DNA from: Anisodus tanguticus
Lineage: Eukaryota; Streptophyta; Magnoliopsida; Solanales; Solanaceae
Assembly: GCA_034509755.1 (NCBI GenBank)
Contig: CM067546.1
Location: 14,162,970-14,226,969, forward strand
Reading direction: 5' to 3'
DNA: 64,000 nucleotides
Shown here: one piece after another, positions 21,886-33,905 of the stretch
Layout: each line of letters begins with the position of its first letter
Numbering within the stretch: the stretch's first letter is position 1
The notes under the pieces: generated by a model
Told to the model about the DNA's origin: nothing
Database searches by the model: none
The model's input: only the letters and a program-made list of their open reading frames with translations
Position numbers and translations under genes: made by a program

Positions 21886-23040
21886 TAATCACATTTCTTT
21901 ACTTGTAATCACATTTCTTTACTTGTAATCACACTTTTCTTTTCCTTGTAATCACATTTCTCTGCTTGTAATTGTATTAGCAAAACAAAATCAATTTCTT
22001 GTAATGAACTACGCGAGGACTTGATTCCCAAACAAAAATAGAGGATACGTAGGCGTCCATTACAAAGTCGGTTGCAATATTACCCAAATCCATCATTTTA
22101 TATAATATGAACTACACGAGGATTTGATTTCCAAAGATGGATACATAAGCGCTCTTCGAGCTCGGTCACATTATTACAAAAAATCAACCACATTTATTCC
22201 AAACTATGTTTCTACCTGATTCCTGAGATGGGATACGTAGGCGCTCTTAGAGCTCGGTCGTACCAAATAAAACATCCAAATAGACCCCTAGGAAACCTCA
22301 GGGATACCAAGAAATTGAAGAATCTCAAAAATTCCATCAATAATTCAGCTCAAAGGATCAACCAGTCAAAGCTCATAAACTGGGGCAGAATTTTTGAAAA
22401 GATCTCAAAGATTCCATCAACAATCCAGCTCAAAGGATCAGCCGATCAAAGCTCATAAACTGGGGAAATTTTTTTGAGGAGGTCTAAAATATCGGCCTAA
22501 GAGTCATCCGGTCCAAATATTCAACTGGGACAAAATTTTCGAGGAGGTCTCAAAAATTTTGTCAAAGACACGCAAAGAGAAAAAGCAGGTCATCGAGGAC
22601 GGTCAAAGAACCTCACTCGATCAAATAAATGTCATGACACGAGTTAAAGATATTTTAAAGTATATAAAATATTTTAGAGAAATTCTCTTTCCAAAATATT
22701 TTCAAATATTTCTACTTCAAACATTTTCTTTCACTATATCGTTGCCGAAGAGGGGTCGAGACCGGAAAATAGAGAAACACCACAGCATGAGTCGGCAACG
22801 CCGATCGATTAGATAGGAAACTAACAAATCTTTCTATGATTGCAGGTCACTGGAGCATCGTCGAAGGGACAACGGGTTTTCCTACTAACTTGTTTGCTCA
22901 TAAATGAAACAGGTACAATAAAAGCCATTCTAACATCCGAAAAAAACAACCAGACCTCGAGAGCCACCAAAAAATCAAAGACGCAATGCCGGTAAATGCC
23001 ATAAGAGGTGTGAGGTAAAAAATACAACCTAACCTTGAGA
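21886..23040 (+). repeat. 3' untranslated region of copy B, mixed short repeats
   Basis: There are no genes here. It contains (i) about five copies of a ~21-bp unit around CTTGTAATCACATTTCT (21,885-21,990); (ii) three copies of the ACGTAGGC hairpin motif (near 22,010-22,075, 22,105-22,170 and 22,205-22,265); (iii) an ~85-bp direct duplication ending in CTCATAAACTGGGG (22,317-22,470), with a weaker third relative to 22,560. Copy C holds the same modules, inverted, at 59,156-60,010. Open stretches here are chance products of the repeats. Confidence 0.65.
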
Positions 23041-23870
23041 GTCAAGAGTCGGGTGATGTAATTCCAGTCGAAAAGCTGTGGTATTCACCTCCATTATTGA
23101 ATGATGTAATTCCAATTGAAATGCTATGGTCTATATTACAAGAGTCGGGTGATGTAATTCCAGTCGAAAGGCTACGGTCTTTACCTCAGTGTAGAATGAT
23201 GTAATTCCAGTAAAAAGGCTACGGTCTTCATTCTAAGAGTCAGGTGATGTAATTCCAGTCGAAAGGCTACGGTCTTCACCCTAATGTCGAATGATGTAAT
23301 TCAAGTCAAAAGGATGTAGTCTTTATTTCAAGAGTTAGGTGATGTAATTCCAGTCGAAAGGCTGCGGTCTTTTCCCAGTGTCGAATGATGTAATTCATTC
23401 TAAGAGTCAGGTGATGTAATTCCAGTCGAAAGGCTACGGTCTTCGCCCTAATGTCGAATGATGTAATTCAAGTCAAAAGGCTGCAGTCTTTATTCCAAGA
23501 GTTAGGTGATGTAATTCCAGTTGAAAGGCTGCGGTCTTTTCCCAGTGTCGAATGATGTAATTCCAGTTGAAAGTTTGCGGTCTTTATTCCAAGATTCATG
23601 TGATGTAATTCTAGTCGAAAGGTTGCGGTCTTCATCTCAGTGTCGAATGATGTAATTCCAGTCAAAAGGCTACGGTCTTTATTCCAAGAGTCAGGTGATG
23701 TAATTCCAATCGAAAGGTTGCAGTCTTCACCTCCGGAGTTCAAATGATGTAATTCATGTCGAAAGGATGTGGTCTTTATTCCAAGAGTCAGGTGATATAA
23801 TTCCAGTTGAAAGGTTGCGGTATTCACCCCTATGTTCGAATAATGTACTTTCGTCTAAAGGCTGCAGTCA
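23041..23870. repeat. Tandem array, ~48-bp unit in ~95-bp pairs, about 18 units
   Basis: The core GATGTAATTCCAGTCGAAAG recurs at 23,055, 23,103, 23,151, 23,198, 23,246, 23,293, 23,341 and so on to ~23,840, almost always 47-48 bases apart. Units alternate between one beginning GAGTCAGGTGATG and one beginning GTCGAATGATG, so the true repeat is a ~95-bp dimer. One unit near 23,387-23,413 is only 26 bases long, a sign of unequal exchange. The 119-codon minus-strand open stretch across it (23,827-23,468) is a by-product. Ogre-type elements are known to carry tandem repeats in this place. Confidence 0.9.
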
Positions 23871-24232
23871 TCGTTCCCCAAAAATCAAACTACAGGACTA
23901 ACAACATCTACCAAGGAGAGACAGACAGTGTCGCAGGTAACACCTACTCGAACAAACACTCCCCAATAAGTTAATAAGAGTTAGTCAGTGTCGCAGGTGG
24001 CATCCGCTCAACAAAATTCAAGCAGAGCCAGACGGTGTCGAAGGAGGCGCCCACTCAAAGAAAATCACCCAAGAGGGTACATCAAAACAATGTCACACAG
24101 GTATGAAAAATAAAAATAAAAACCAACACACATGTCTCAGCATATGGAAACATATCAAAGCTACCGGAGGTGGAAAGTATGAAAACCAAATCCAGATACA
24201 TGCGGAGCAAATGTGGAACTTGCTCTTGGGAA
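23871..24232 (+). repeat. 3' untranslated region with GTGTCGCAGG short repeats
   Basis: Three or four imperfect units around AGACAGTGTCGCAGGT followed by CCACTCGAACAAA-like text (23,920-24,060). No coding potential seen. It bridges the 48-bp array and the 180-bp repeats. Confidence 0.45.
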
Positions 24233-24713
24233 GCCGGTCAAAAATATGTGTCAACGAGAGTCAAGATCTCTTTGCACATGAGCTTATACATCACTCCACA
24301 TCGAATTCACTTGCAAATCATGAAGTGCTTATTTTTAAAACCCGTAATTGGTCGGGCATATATCGAAAGGGTCAAATGGATTCCCATATATGAGATACCA
24401 TTTTAGGGCCATCGGTCGAAAATATATGTCAACGAGAGTTAGACTCTCTACACATGAGCTTGAACACCACTCCGCATCGACCTCGCTCGCAAATTATAAA
24501 GCTTTTATTTTTAAAACCTGTAACTGGTCAGGAATATATCGAAAGGGTCAAAGGGATTCCCACATAAGGGATACCCTTTTTGGGCCATCAGTAAAAAAAT
24601 ATGTGTCAACGAGAGTCAAGACCTTTGCACATGAGCTTGAACATCACTTTGCATCGATCTCGCTCGCAAATCACAAAGTTTTTAGGGATAGCTTTTTCGG
24701 GCCATCGAGTGAA
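24233..24713. repeat. ~180-bp tandem repeat, nearly three copies
   Basis: Units start near 24,233, 24,413 and 24,592, each with GTCAACGAGAGT, then CACATGAGCTT, then CATCGA-CTCGCTCGCAAAT, then (first two) AAAACC-GTAA-TGGTC and GAAAGGGTCAAA-GGATTCCCA. The third is cut short by the hAT insertion. Long apparent reading frames here (to 24,935) run through the repeats into the transposon and are not genes. Confidence 0.8.
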
Positions 24714-24894
24714 ACTACAAGTAGGGGTGGGCGTATATCGGTTCGGTTCGATTCGGTTTTGTATAAAAAAAGTATGAACCGAATAAAAATTGATTTTTTT
24801 AAATATAAACCGAATCAAACTTTAAAAAAACCCATGATATATCGGTTTATATCGCATTTTTTATATCATTTTTTTCAATTCAAATATAAATTCC

Positions 24895-25345
24895 AAATGG
24901 TTTTTATTTTTTTAAACAACAACAACAAATTTTAATAGCAAATTTCAGCAGGAAAAACAACATATTTCAACAGGAAAAATATCAAATTACAACAGCAAAT
25001 TATAGCACGATCAGCAATAACAACAACAAATTTCAATGGATCAGAAACAAGCAAACAACAACTTTCAGCAGGATCAACATCAACAACTTTCAACCGCGTT
25101 TCAGAAACAGGCAAACAACAACAACAAAAATAGGCAAACAACAACATCAAACAACAATTTTCACCGAAAATAGCAAAATCAAACAACAACTTTCACCGGA
25201 AACAGCAACAACAATTGAAAATCTATTTTTTTAAACAGCAACAGCAAAAATAAACTTAAATCAGCACGTGATTTCTGTATTTTTAAACAACAACAAAAAT
25301 AAATTTAAATCAGCAGATAAATTTGAAGGAATGTAGATTTGAAGG
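24895..25345. repeat. CAA-rich low-complexity tract in the hAT element
   Basis: Rich in CAACAACAA and TTTCAGCAGGA blocks. The minus-strand open stretch 25,189-24,932 is made of this repeat and is not a protein I can support. It lies between the transposase 3' end and the left terminus. Confidence 0.6.
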
Positions 25346-25471
25346 AATGCAGATAAAATGTCAATATAATAAATAAAATGTTAAAGTATAATCATTCTAT
25401 TAAAAAATAAAAATAATATATAAAAAAACAGTATTGTTACCCAATTCAACATCTTCATAAAACTCAGTTTC

Positions 25472-27466
25472 TTATTCGATTGGTTGCACAATTTTTTCTC
25501 CTATAAGAGTTGAGCGAAGCCAAATCTGTGTGCAAATTAATGCTTCAATTGTCTTATGAATTAATGTACTCCTAAAAGGGTCAAGAATGCGCCCCCCATG
25601 CTAAATGCCGATTTGGAAGCCATGGTAGACACAAGAATTGCCAAAATATCTTTGACAATCTTTGACAAAGTCGGATACCTAGATGAATACATCTTCCACC
25701 AACTCAAAAGATCAAAATTCGGATCATTAGGACTTTCATTCCACTATGTAATATTTCTCAACATCATTCTTCACTCCAAAATCATCATTTTCAGTTGCCT
25801 TCATCTTTTTAAACAGTTGAAAAGGATCAATTGATTCTTTTCTACTGCTGCTACTATCACAAACTTCACTTAACTGAGCAATTGAACTACTACCCACACC
25901 ACCATTTGAGGCTAACATCATTATAACTTTCAAATAATCGTAACAACAACTCTTTGATATCAACTTTAATTTCATCAACCTTCCTACTATCAAATATACT
26001 TCCAAAGCACTAGTTTATAAATTCAAATTTACACCGAGGATCAATCACATTTGCTAAAATTAATAGCTTGTTCACATTTTCTATAGAAGTACCCTAATAT
26101 TTCACAAACTTATCTCTCATGCCATTAACAATTTTTTTCACCAACAAATCAGTAGATTCCGATAGTGAGCTAAGATGAAGATAAACTTTCCACAACTCAT
26201 TCAAAAAATCAGTAGAAGTCACACATTTTGTACTGCTGAATTTTAATGTCACATCATAAAAAACTGACAAAAAATGTACTAACCTCTTAGCATTATCCCA
26301 ATCCACAAAAATTGGAGGCCCAATCCTTTTTCTTCCATTCTCATCTTCGTTAAACCAACTTTTGTAGTGGCCATCGTCCTCCTCTAACCTATCAAACGCT
26401 TTTTCAAATATCACAACTTTTTCCAACATTAAGTATGTCGAATTCCATCTGGTTGGCACATCCAAAACCATAAGTCCCTTATATGATATTTTCTCTCGCT
26501 CAACACATGTCTTGAATTTTTGCAACTTTGTCGGAGAAGATCTTATATACTTCACCGCATTACGAACAACAACTATTGAGTCTTTCGCTTCTACCAACCC
26601 ATCCTGAACAATCAAGTTCACAATATGTGCAACACACCTCACATGCATATGATCACCATTTAAAACCATTGCCTTAGGACTCCAATTTGTCAGTTTCTTC
26701 TTCACATAAGCAATTGCAACTTGATTAGCACTTGCGTTGTCCACAGTAATTGTGAATAGCCTATCAATACCCCAATCCAATAAGCATTTCTCTAAAATCT
26801 TTCCAATACCATCTCCTTTATGATTAGAAATTTGTGTAAAAGCAAGTATCTTTTTATGCAACACCCACTCACAGTCAATAAAATGCCCAGTTATTACCAT
26901 GTAGCTACTCATTTGAATTGATGTCCACGTGTCTGTTGTAATACAAATTCTCTGCTGGTTTGAGTTCATGATTCTTTTAATCAAAGCCTTCATAGTCTGA
27001 TGCAACTGAAGATTATCCCATGCAATCGTTCTTCGTGAAGGCACCTCAAATCTGGGACAACAAACCCTCATATACTCCACAAAGTTCTGACTCTCAAAAA
27101 ATGTAAAAGCTAACTCATCTTTAATAATCAATTTCACAAGTGCGGCTCTACAAGCCTCTTGATTAAACCCCACAAATACAACTTTATCATTGTCCTTACC
27201 ATTGTCACGAGTTAATACTTTTTTATTCTTATCCTCTTCAATCTTTGATTTCTTGTACACTTTGCATCTAGACAAGTGGTTTCTTAAATTAGTTGTCTCA
27301 ACTAACGAGCTATCACAAGCATAATATTTTTGGCAAAAATGACATTTGGCTTTCTGTCCTCCAGGTAACTTAGTAAAAAAATTCTAAACTTTTGATCTCA
27401 ATTTTCCCTCGTCGGTTCGTTTCACCACTTTTGTTCCATCATCCAAAATGTCTTCAATTCTACAAT
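25472..27466 (-). pseudogene. hAT transposase with BED finger (broken)
   Basis: Upstream lies a probable 3' splice site (ATATTGTAG) near 27,466. A BED-type zinc finger follows (KAKCHFCQKYYACD ... LRNHLSRC, ~27,340-27,260), preceded by an in-frame TAG at 27,384-27,386. The main open stretch (27,383-26,094, about 430 codons) carries TTDTWTS, FTITVDNASANQ, RCVAHIVNLIV and DVPTRWNSTYLMLEK, core motifs of hAT transposases. A stop at 26,094 precedes IENVNKLLILANVIDPRCKF. The C-terminal dimerisation region (~25,735-25,472) has WWKMYSSRYPTLS and a serine/alanine motif in which the usual Glu is Lys (ASKSAFS), plus a frameshift in a G run near 25,605. The protein is dead in at least four places. Confidence 0.93.
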
Positions 27467-28700
27467 ATTAGAGAGTTCATGAGCATTTTGTCAAATACAC
27501 CGTGAATACAAAACATCAAACAAATGTTTTGACAAACATGGTTCAACCTGAAACAAAGTATGAAACAGATGAGAATAATCAGAAAATTAACATAATACAC
27601 AGCCTAATACACAGTCGAACATGACTTTAACAACATCAATGAGACAATGAATAGAAAACACCTAATTCACAACTTCTCCATAATTGTTAACAAACTATTA
27701 TTACAGATTCATTTATAAGAAAAAATGACTTTAAATCCCACAACAGAAAGGTAAAGAACTAAAATTAGTATCATTATGAAACTATAGATTGAATATGCTT
27801 CATTCTTTACAGAAATTACTTCAGTAACTTCATTTGATAATTCTCTTTACCATATTCACTCTAAATAACCTTAATTTGATGACGTTTTTCCAATTTTCAA
27901 GCAGTCATAACAACAAACACCACTTCCTAGCGTCTAAATCATTCAAATTAAGTATATTCTATGATCAACCAAACATTTCACAAGATCCTCCCCACTTGTA
28001 TTTTCTAGCCACTGCCCACCTCTATTCGTGCCTACATAAAATGAAAGCCATCTCCTAAAATTCAAGGGAATGAAGAATGATACCTTATCACCAAACTTCA
28101 CGTTCAAGCAATGGATCAAAAATAGAACAAGAAAAGCCAACTTATTTAGATTCACAGTCAAATTTTCATTCAATCAAATCACTGTCTCATGATTAGAGTT
28201 TTAATCTTGGCACTTCCCATCAATGCATAGCTACTCTTAAGGGACAAAATACATATATATCTTCCCTTGTACTTGCAGGGAAATACCTTATTACTGGCTC
28301 TTCTGAGTTCTGATAAAGAAATTTGTAAATTGGAGCAAAAATCTTTAACTTCCGCAGTAGATGCTATAATTGACACAGTTATAGCATGGAAATGTGCAAT
28401 GAAGTTTCTAGTAATTTTGGCTGATAAGGTCTTTAGTGCTTATCAATATCACAAAATCAAAGTCTGGAGAATCGAAACACATAATTCAGATACCCCTAAT
28501 ATAAAGCTTAATACACAGTCGAACATGACTTTAACAACATTAGTGAATACAAAACAAAACGCCTAATTCATAGCTTCTCCATAATGTTTCGACAAACATG
28601 GTTCAAACATAGCATGAAACATATGAGAAATCAGAACAAGAGAAAGAAATGAGTAAAGGGATTGGATTACCTTCTGTTGAAGCTTGGAGCTTGATTCTCT
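27467..28700. repeat. hAT 5' region with internal direct repeats
   Basis: This is the noncoding 5' side of the transposase (minus orientation). A block around CAGTCGAACATGACTTTAAC occurs at ~27,612 and ~28,516. A second block around GACAAACATGGTTCAA occurs at ~27,530 and ~28,591, in swapped order, giving an overall Y-X-Y-spacer-Y-X arrangement. Other open stretches here carry no known domain. Confidence 0.55.
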
Positions 28701-29097
28701 TATGAAGCTTGAAGATTTATGGGTTAGGGCTTGAAGAGAAATCGAAATCGAGCAGAAGTCGAGTCTTCCAGAGAAAGAAATTGAAATCGATATCAAAATT
28801 GTTGAAGCTTGTTGATTCTCTCAGAGAATTCTCTGATAATGGAAATCGAGCAGATCGTCGGAAGAGAAAAGAGGCAAAACGATGTGTCGATGTTTGGGCT
28901 TTAATTTATATAGGGGATATGCTTAATTACAAGAATAACCTTGATTTTTCAGTTCGGTGTATCAATAAATCACATGAACCGAACTGAATCAATTTAAAAA
29001 ATTGAACCGGTTTTTCTGAAATCGATTTTATGACCAGTAAACAGCCGAACCGAATCGCCAGTTTGGTTCAGTTCTCTGTATTTTTTGCCCACCCTTA
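28701..29097. other. Right end of the hAT element
   Basis: Subterminal region with repeated AACCGAA / TTCGGTT motifs (28,950-29,075) and the terminal inverted repeat. No gene. Some Glu/Arg/Ser-rich open text (28,709-28,987) looks like chance translation of GAAATCGAG repeats. Confidence 0.5.
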
Positions 29098-29105
29098 ACT
29101 ACAAG

Positions 29106-29424
29106 TGACCTAAATCCCAAAACTGGGGATATGTAGGCCACTCAATCTTCTAAGATCGGTCGCATTCCAATAAAATCACTCCGGAACTTTCGGTTTGATA
29201 CTTTTGTTTGATCGGTTTTATGTAGTCTAAATTGAGTCGAACTACAAGTGGGCTGAATTCTCATGCAACCTGAGATATGTAGGAAACCCAGAAACTTGGA
29301 TCCGACCACAGTTTTCAAAAGTTGCATAAAGATGAGAAGTAATTTCCTATTGGTCAGCTAAAAACTAGGTCAATCAAAATTCACTGCTCAGAGTCTAGCC
29401 ATCCCCGATCAACGAAGGGGCAAT
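29106..29424 (+). other. End of copy B 3' untranslated region with purine tract
   Basis: This resumes the element after the hAT insertion. Two further ACGTAGGC-type motifs (GGATATGTAGGCC near 29,126 and GAGATATGTAGG near 29,272) are present. A short purine-rich tract GAAGGGGCAA (29,414-29,423) lies next to the LTR start and is the likely plus-strand primer site, weaker than a classic polypurine tract. Confidence 0.6.
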
Positions 29425-30357
29425 TGTTGACCTCTAATATTTACCCTCTAATAATTGTATTTAATTATTCCAGGAGTATTTTGTCATTTCATTTGACAAA
29501 ATATCACTTGATTTACACATATCCTAATTTATATAATTTGGTCATTAGTTATGATTTTGGAAATTTTAACCGATATTCATAAATGTAATTATCCTAAAAG
29601 AATTTTCAAAATTAAAAGATTAATGTTCTGCTCCGTCAAATTCGGGAAATTGATAATTAAATAGAATAAAGTATGGCTCAATTTTAAAGCATGTGTTAAA
29701 ATTTAAAAGGATCTTGCATAATTTAAATATTTTAATCTTCGATTAGTGTTAAAATTAGGCTTAATTCAAATCAATTGACCTAATTTGGATATATTTGAAA
29801 TGTGTTTGGTCTTTGGTTAATTTAAATCATGGCAACATTTTGCAAATGTGGCCAAAGTAGAAAAATTCGTAATTAAACAACTTGGGCCCTCTCTTTCATT
29901 TTTCAAAATGGCCGAGCCTAGGGAATATGAGCCCAAGACTCGGCTCACGACATGCCTAAAACAACCAAGGGTGTAATGCTTTTTCATTTTTGATGGTCGA
30001 TGGGTCTTGTACAAACCCTAGTCGTGCTTTGTTCTTGTCGATTTGCCAAAAATGGTGAAATCAAGCTCGTACACAGTCCTCACAAGTTTGTTGCTTGACC
30101 AAATGAGGTAAGGGAATTAATGGCCCTTGCCCTTATCTAGCAGACACGCCACCGTACCACCACAACCCCACCCCCACGAGGTGAGGTCGCCCCTCTGGTA
30201 ACTTTTGCTTTTCTGCGATGGTTTTAATTATTCTTCTCTCATTCCAATTTGAAATTGTGGATTATCATTTGTTGAAGAACAAATTAGAGGGAATTTCCCC
30301 CCCAATTTGTTTCTCCCATATCAGATCCTTGGCTTTGCTAGGGTTTCCATCGAGATC

Positions 30358-30364
30358 TATAAAT
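30358..30364 (+). promoter_or_regulatory. Possible LTR TATA box (copy B)
   Basis: TATAAAT in the first part of the LTR, preceded by a C/G-richer stretch and followed ~30 bases later by a possible transcription start area. Placement within U3 is plausible, but it is a lone motif in AT-rich DNA. Confidence 0.3.
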
Positions 30365-32615
30365 TGAGACCTTGTTCCTTCATTTTAATGGTCACGAACT
30401 TGAATCTTAGGCTTTTATATCATTGAAAGCCATTTTCAAGTAAAATTCGATGAATTATCACTTAAGTTGTGGATCCAGTCTTTTGGCGGAATCCAAAGTT
30501 AGGATAATTGGTCTTTCAGTTATTAAAACCCCCATTTTTTTCGTGTGTTTTCGTGTGATCGAGGTTCGAGAATGAATATTCAATCCATCTTCGACCTTTT
30601 AGCTGCCTCCACACAAAGTAATGCATTTTCCTTTTAATTAGCCTAATGTAATAAGCGTTGTGTGTTTATTTAACATGTTAAAATTATGGTTAGTGACTGT
30701 TTAGGTTCATTATGCTAGCCATTTAGTATGTTAGGCATGATTAGTTACTGTTAGTGTTCATCATCACGACTATCAAGCATGTTTAGCTTAATGTTGGTTA
30801 TTGTTAGCCTGTTGGTTACTGTTAGTGTTCATGGCTATGGTGGTTAGTATGTTTAGGGGACTATTGGCACTTTGTGTGATATTGTAAACATGATTAGCCA
30901 GGTCATTTGTTGTTTAAGCTTATTAGATTGATATCCATCATGTTTTAGTTAAGTTATGTGTGGTTAGTCTCCCATACTGTGGTTGTTTGTGCCCACTATA
31001 TTAATGTCTAGCATCTTTAGTGATGTAAACACTATTAGAGCATATTATGATGATTATTTGTGGTTTAAGTGTTTGTATTGTTAGTTTAATGTTTATTTGA
31101 CCATCTGTGATCCATTTAAATGACTTTGAAGTGATTGGTATGCTAGTTTTAGCCTGTTGTAACATCTTGGACTGTTTAAGTGTTGTGGTGTCCTCAATAT
31201 GTTAAGTTAAACTATTATTAACACATGAATTAATTAATGTATACTTAATATATGAACATGAGGTCTGTTTCTTTGGTTAACTGAATCAACTGTTCTAATA
31301 TGTTGTTGTCGTGGCTTGAGAAGCATGTTTAACCTCTTAGGGACTATGTTTGATTAATCCATGTCTCAACTACACTTGTTATGATATTGGAGTTAAATTT
31401 GTGCTTGCATAATGGCTTTGTTGGTTGTAAGGGCCCTATTTGGTCTGAATATGTTAAAAAAATACTTGTATTATGTCACCTAATCTCTGTTAGGTTTAAA
31501 GAATAATCTAAAATGCTTGATGTTTGGTTTAGTTGGTCTGTTTAACCTAAGGTAAAAAAACACATACAATGAGAATGTTGTTCTTATAGTATTAGAATCA
31601 CCATGTGACTTTGAGATGAATGTATGCCTTGTTTAAATTAACACCATGATAAAATATGATTGTTCAAAAGCTTACTTGATGCCTTAAGAGTGTCACACCC
31701 AAACTAGGGGATGTGGCTAGCATCCGGTTCTCTGCTAGCCCGAGCGTACCACTCTATTGACTAGTCTTCTGCATGAGTAGAACTTCATACTGATAAGGCC
31801 GTACTGGAATATATAATAAAAACAATACTAAACAAGAGGGATTAACTGAACATATATACACAACAGGACTGACAAGGTCATAATATGGTTAAACAAATAC
31901 GAATTAGCCGATGAGGCTATACATCAACATTATACATAGCAAAATAAGTTTGTGAACCTTTACGAGTAACTGAACTATCATATGGCCGGGACAAGGCTCC
32001 GACCTACACATACTATACATAACCTTGCAAAACATACTCCATATCTGACTAGGACAGTTTCGGAAAGACGAAGCTTACTTACTGACGGCTGAACTCGACA
32101 ACTCCTACCGTGGTGGCCTAACATAGTCTCTATCAGAACTTGCGACATGAACACACAACGCCCCCGGCAAAAGGGACGTCAGTACAAAATAATGTACCGA
32201 GTATGTAAAGAATGAATAACAATATAAATCTGTAAATTATAAGGAAAGGCATAAACACAATATGAAGCGATAAGCTATAAATGAAAGCAGAAGCAACCTG
32301 GATGCCATATGAGGCGAATAATGAAACTCTGAAACTCAAATACAACTAGCCTGGAAAGGCCTTTACTATATAAACTACCCTTGTCTTATAGTGCGAGGTG
32401 TATAACATGTCACTACCCTCAAGTATACTCTGATGTGTATGTACGGATATCCAATGCAATGTACACACATGCTCCGGGCTATATATCTCTACGCGTCGGT
32501 AGTCATGATCTATAGGGGACCCGCAGAGTCCATGTACTTGTTGCGGTGCGCATCTATAGGGGACCCGCAGAGTCATATATATATATATATATGTGTTACG
32601 AAATGTGCAAATTGA

Positions 32616-32745
32616 TCCAATACATGTATATGTTGGGGAACGTGCAACACAATCCAATATATGTATATGTTGCGGAACGTGCAACCCAATCCAATATATG
32701 CATATGTTGAGGAACGTGCAACCCTATCCAATATATGCTCATGAT
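32616..32745. repeat. ~37-bp tandem repeat in element E LTRs
   Basis: TCCAATATATGTATATGTTG followed by a GGAACGTGCAACCC-like half begins at 32,616, 32,653, 32,690 and 32,727. The other LTR has a matching set at ~39,870-40,030 with different spacing, so the array has changed since insertion. Confidence 0.8.
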
Positions 32746-33807
32746 TGTATGCATGATATCAAATGCCAATGAAATAAAATATAGCAATACCAATGGAAAT
32801 CAGTGGTGTGGATGACATACTGTGATAACAATGGCTCTTTGGCCTCTTTCGAAACTCATACACTCTTTGACTTTGTCTTGACATGACTCTTGGTCGACAC
32901 AATGATTAATTATTTGGAATACTTCTTTTCGAAGACTTATGATAAGATAAGACCAGTAACCAATAACAATGATTATGAAAATAAGAATAATCAATGAATA
33001 CTTCTCGACAAGAGATTTCAATATACAATAGAACAAAGTTTTTGACATTTCTTTTGGAAAAATGATAACTCCTTGGATTTCATGCTTTTGAAAGAAAGGG
33101 ATTTCTTTACATATCTTATCCACGAAGCTACAAGTCATTCTATAAACCCTTGTATTCCTTATGGATGCTTATCTATAGCAAACAAAGGGTCGATATTATA
33201 ATAGAATCCATATTCAATAGAGATACTTCATTAAGGCATCCCCTCGATAACCTTAAACATAAACGGTTCTTAGATTCTTTAAGAAAGGGTACTTATGTAC
33301 TTTGATCTCACTATCCTCTGAAACATTCTTTCTTAGTTTCACAATACCAAGAATCAATTTACAAATCAATTTCAACTCATAATTCTAGCAAAACAACCCA
33401 TAACTCATATCACCATGATTTCATAGGTTTACAAGTTTTGATTACAAAAAACTTTTCACAACTTTCTTCAAATCATCATTTAATCATAAACATAAGTAGA
33501 GGAGGATAAAATTTACCTTTACACCTTCTAATCTCCTAAAAACAGCAATCTAGATTACTCCCAAGGGTTTTCCAAAACCAACTTTGTATGGAGAAGAAGG
33601 TTACTATGATAATCACGGGTTTATCATGTTACCATTGCGTGATTTGGCTTTGATTTCGACTTAGGATGTTAGGATATGTTATAGAGGGTTTAGAGAGAGT
33701 ATTAAGGCTTGGGATTTGGGGAAAATGAGCTGCAAATCATAAAATTTCAATATATAGCCGTAACCATATTTCCACCGCCGCAATTTGACGGTTCATTTGA
33801 TCGTGCG

Positions 33808-33905
33808 TCAAATCTGCAGTATAATTTTTTACGGTCCTTCAAATCTGCAATATAATTTTTTACGATCCTTCAAATCTGCAGTATAATTTTTACGGTCCTT
33901 CAAAT
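33808..33905. repeat. ~31-bp triplicate, ACGGTCCTTCAAATCTGCA
   Basis: Starts at 33,808, 33,839 and 33,870 with a partial fourth at 33,900. It lies in the part of the LTR missing from the truncated partner, so copy-number change between LTRs cannot be judged. Confidence 0.8.

Larger units (their letters stand above)
24722..29097 (-). mobile_element. hAT-superfamily DNA transposon, 4,376 bp
   Basis: The ends are TAGGGGTGGGC at 24,722 and its imperfect inverse GCCCACCCTTA ending at 29,097. An identical 8-bp target duplication ACTACAAG flanks both sides (24,714-24,721 and 29,098-29,105). Eight-base duplications and TAGGGGTGGGC-like ends are diagnostic of plant hAT elements. Inside is a minus-strand hAT transposase with stops. 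Subterminal GGTTCGGTT / AACCGAAC motifs lie near both ends and are the usual transposase-binding type. It sits inside one ACGTAGGC-motif copy of element B. Confidence 0.95.

Noticed and set aside
23468..23827. 119-codon minus-strand open stretch with repeating LEL-HL units
   Set aside because: A direct consequence of the 48-bp tandem array; the periodic peptide just mirrors the DNA repeat.
23041..23870. Possible CRISPR-like array because of regular 48-bp spacing
   Set aside because: Units are contiguous and similar throughout, with no unique spacers; this is a plant retroelement UTR tandem repeat.
24348..24935. 195-codon plus-strand open stretch
   Set aside because: It is a read-through of the 180-bp repeat and then crosses the hAT terminus into AT-rich DNA; it has no domain and changes element half-way.
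28709..28987. 92-codon Ser/Arg/Lys-rich open stretch near the hAT right end
   Set aside because: Built from repeated GAAATCGAG-type text in the subterminal region; no similarity to hAT-encoded proteins that I recognise.
32346..32684. Tyr/Ile/His-rich open stretches in element E LTRs
   Set aside because: They lie in LTR tandem repeats and TA microsatellites; the equivalents in the other LTR are not conserved as protein.
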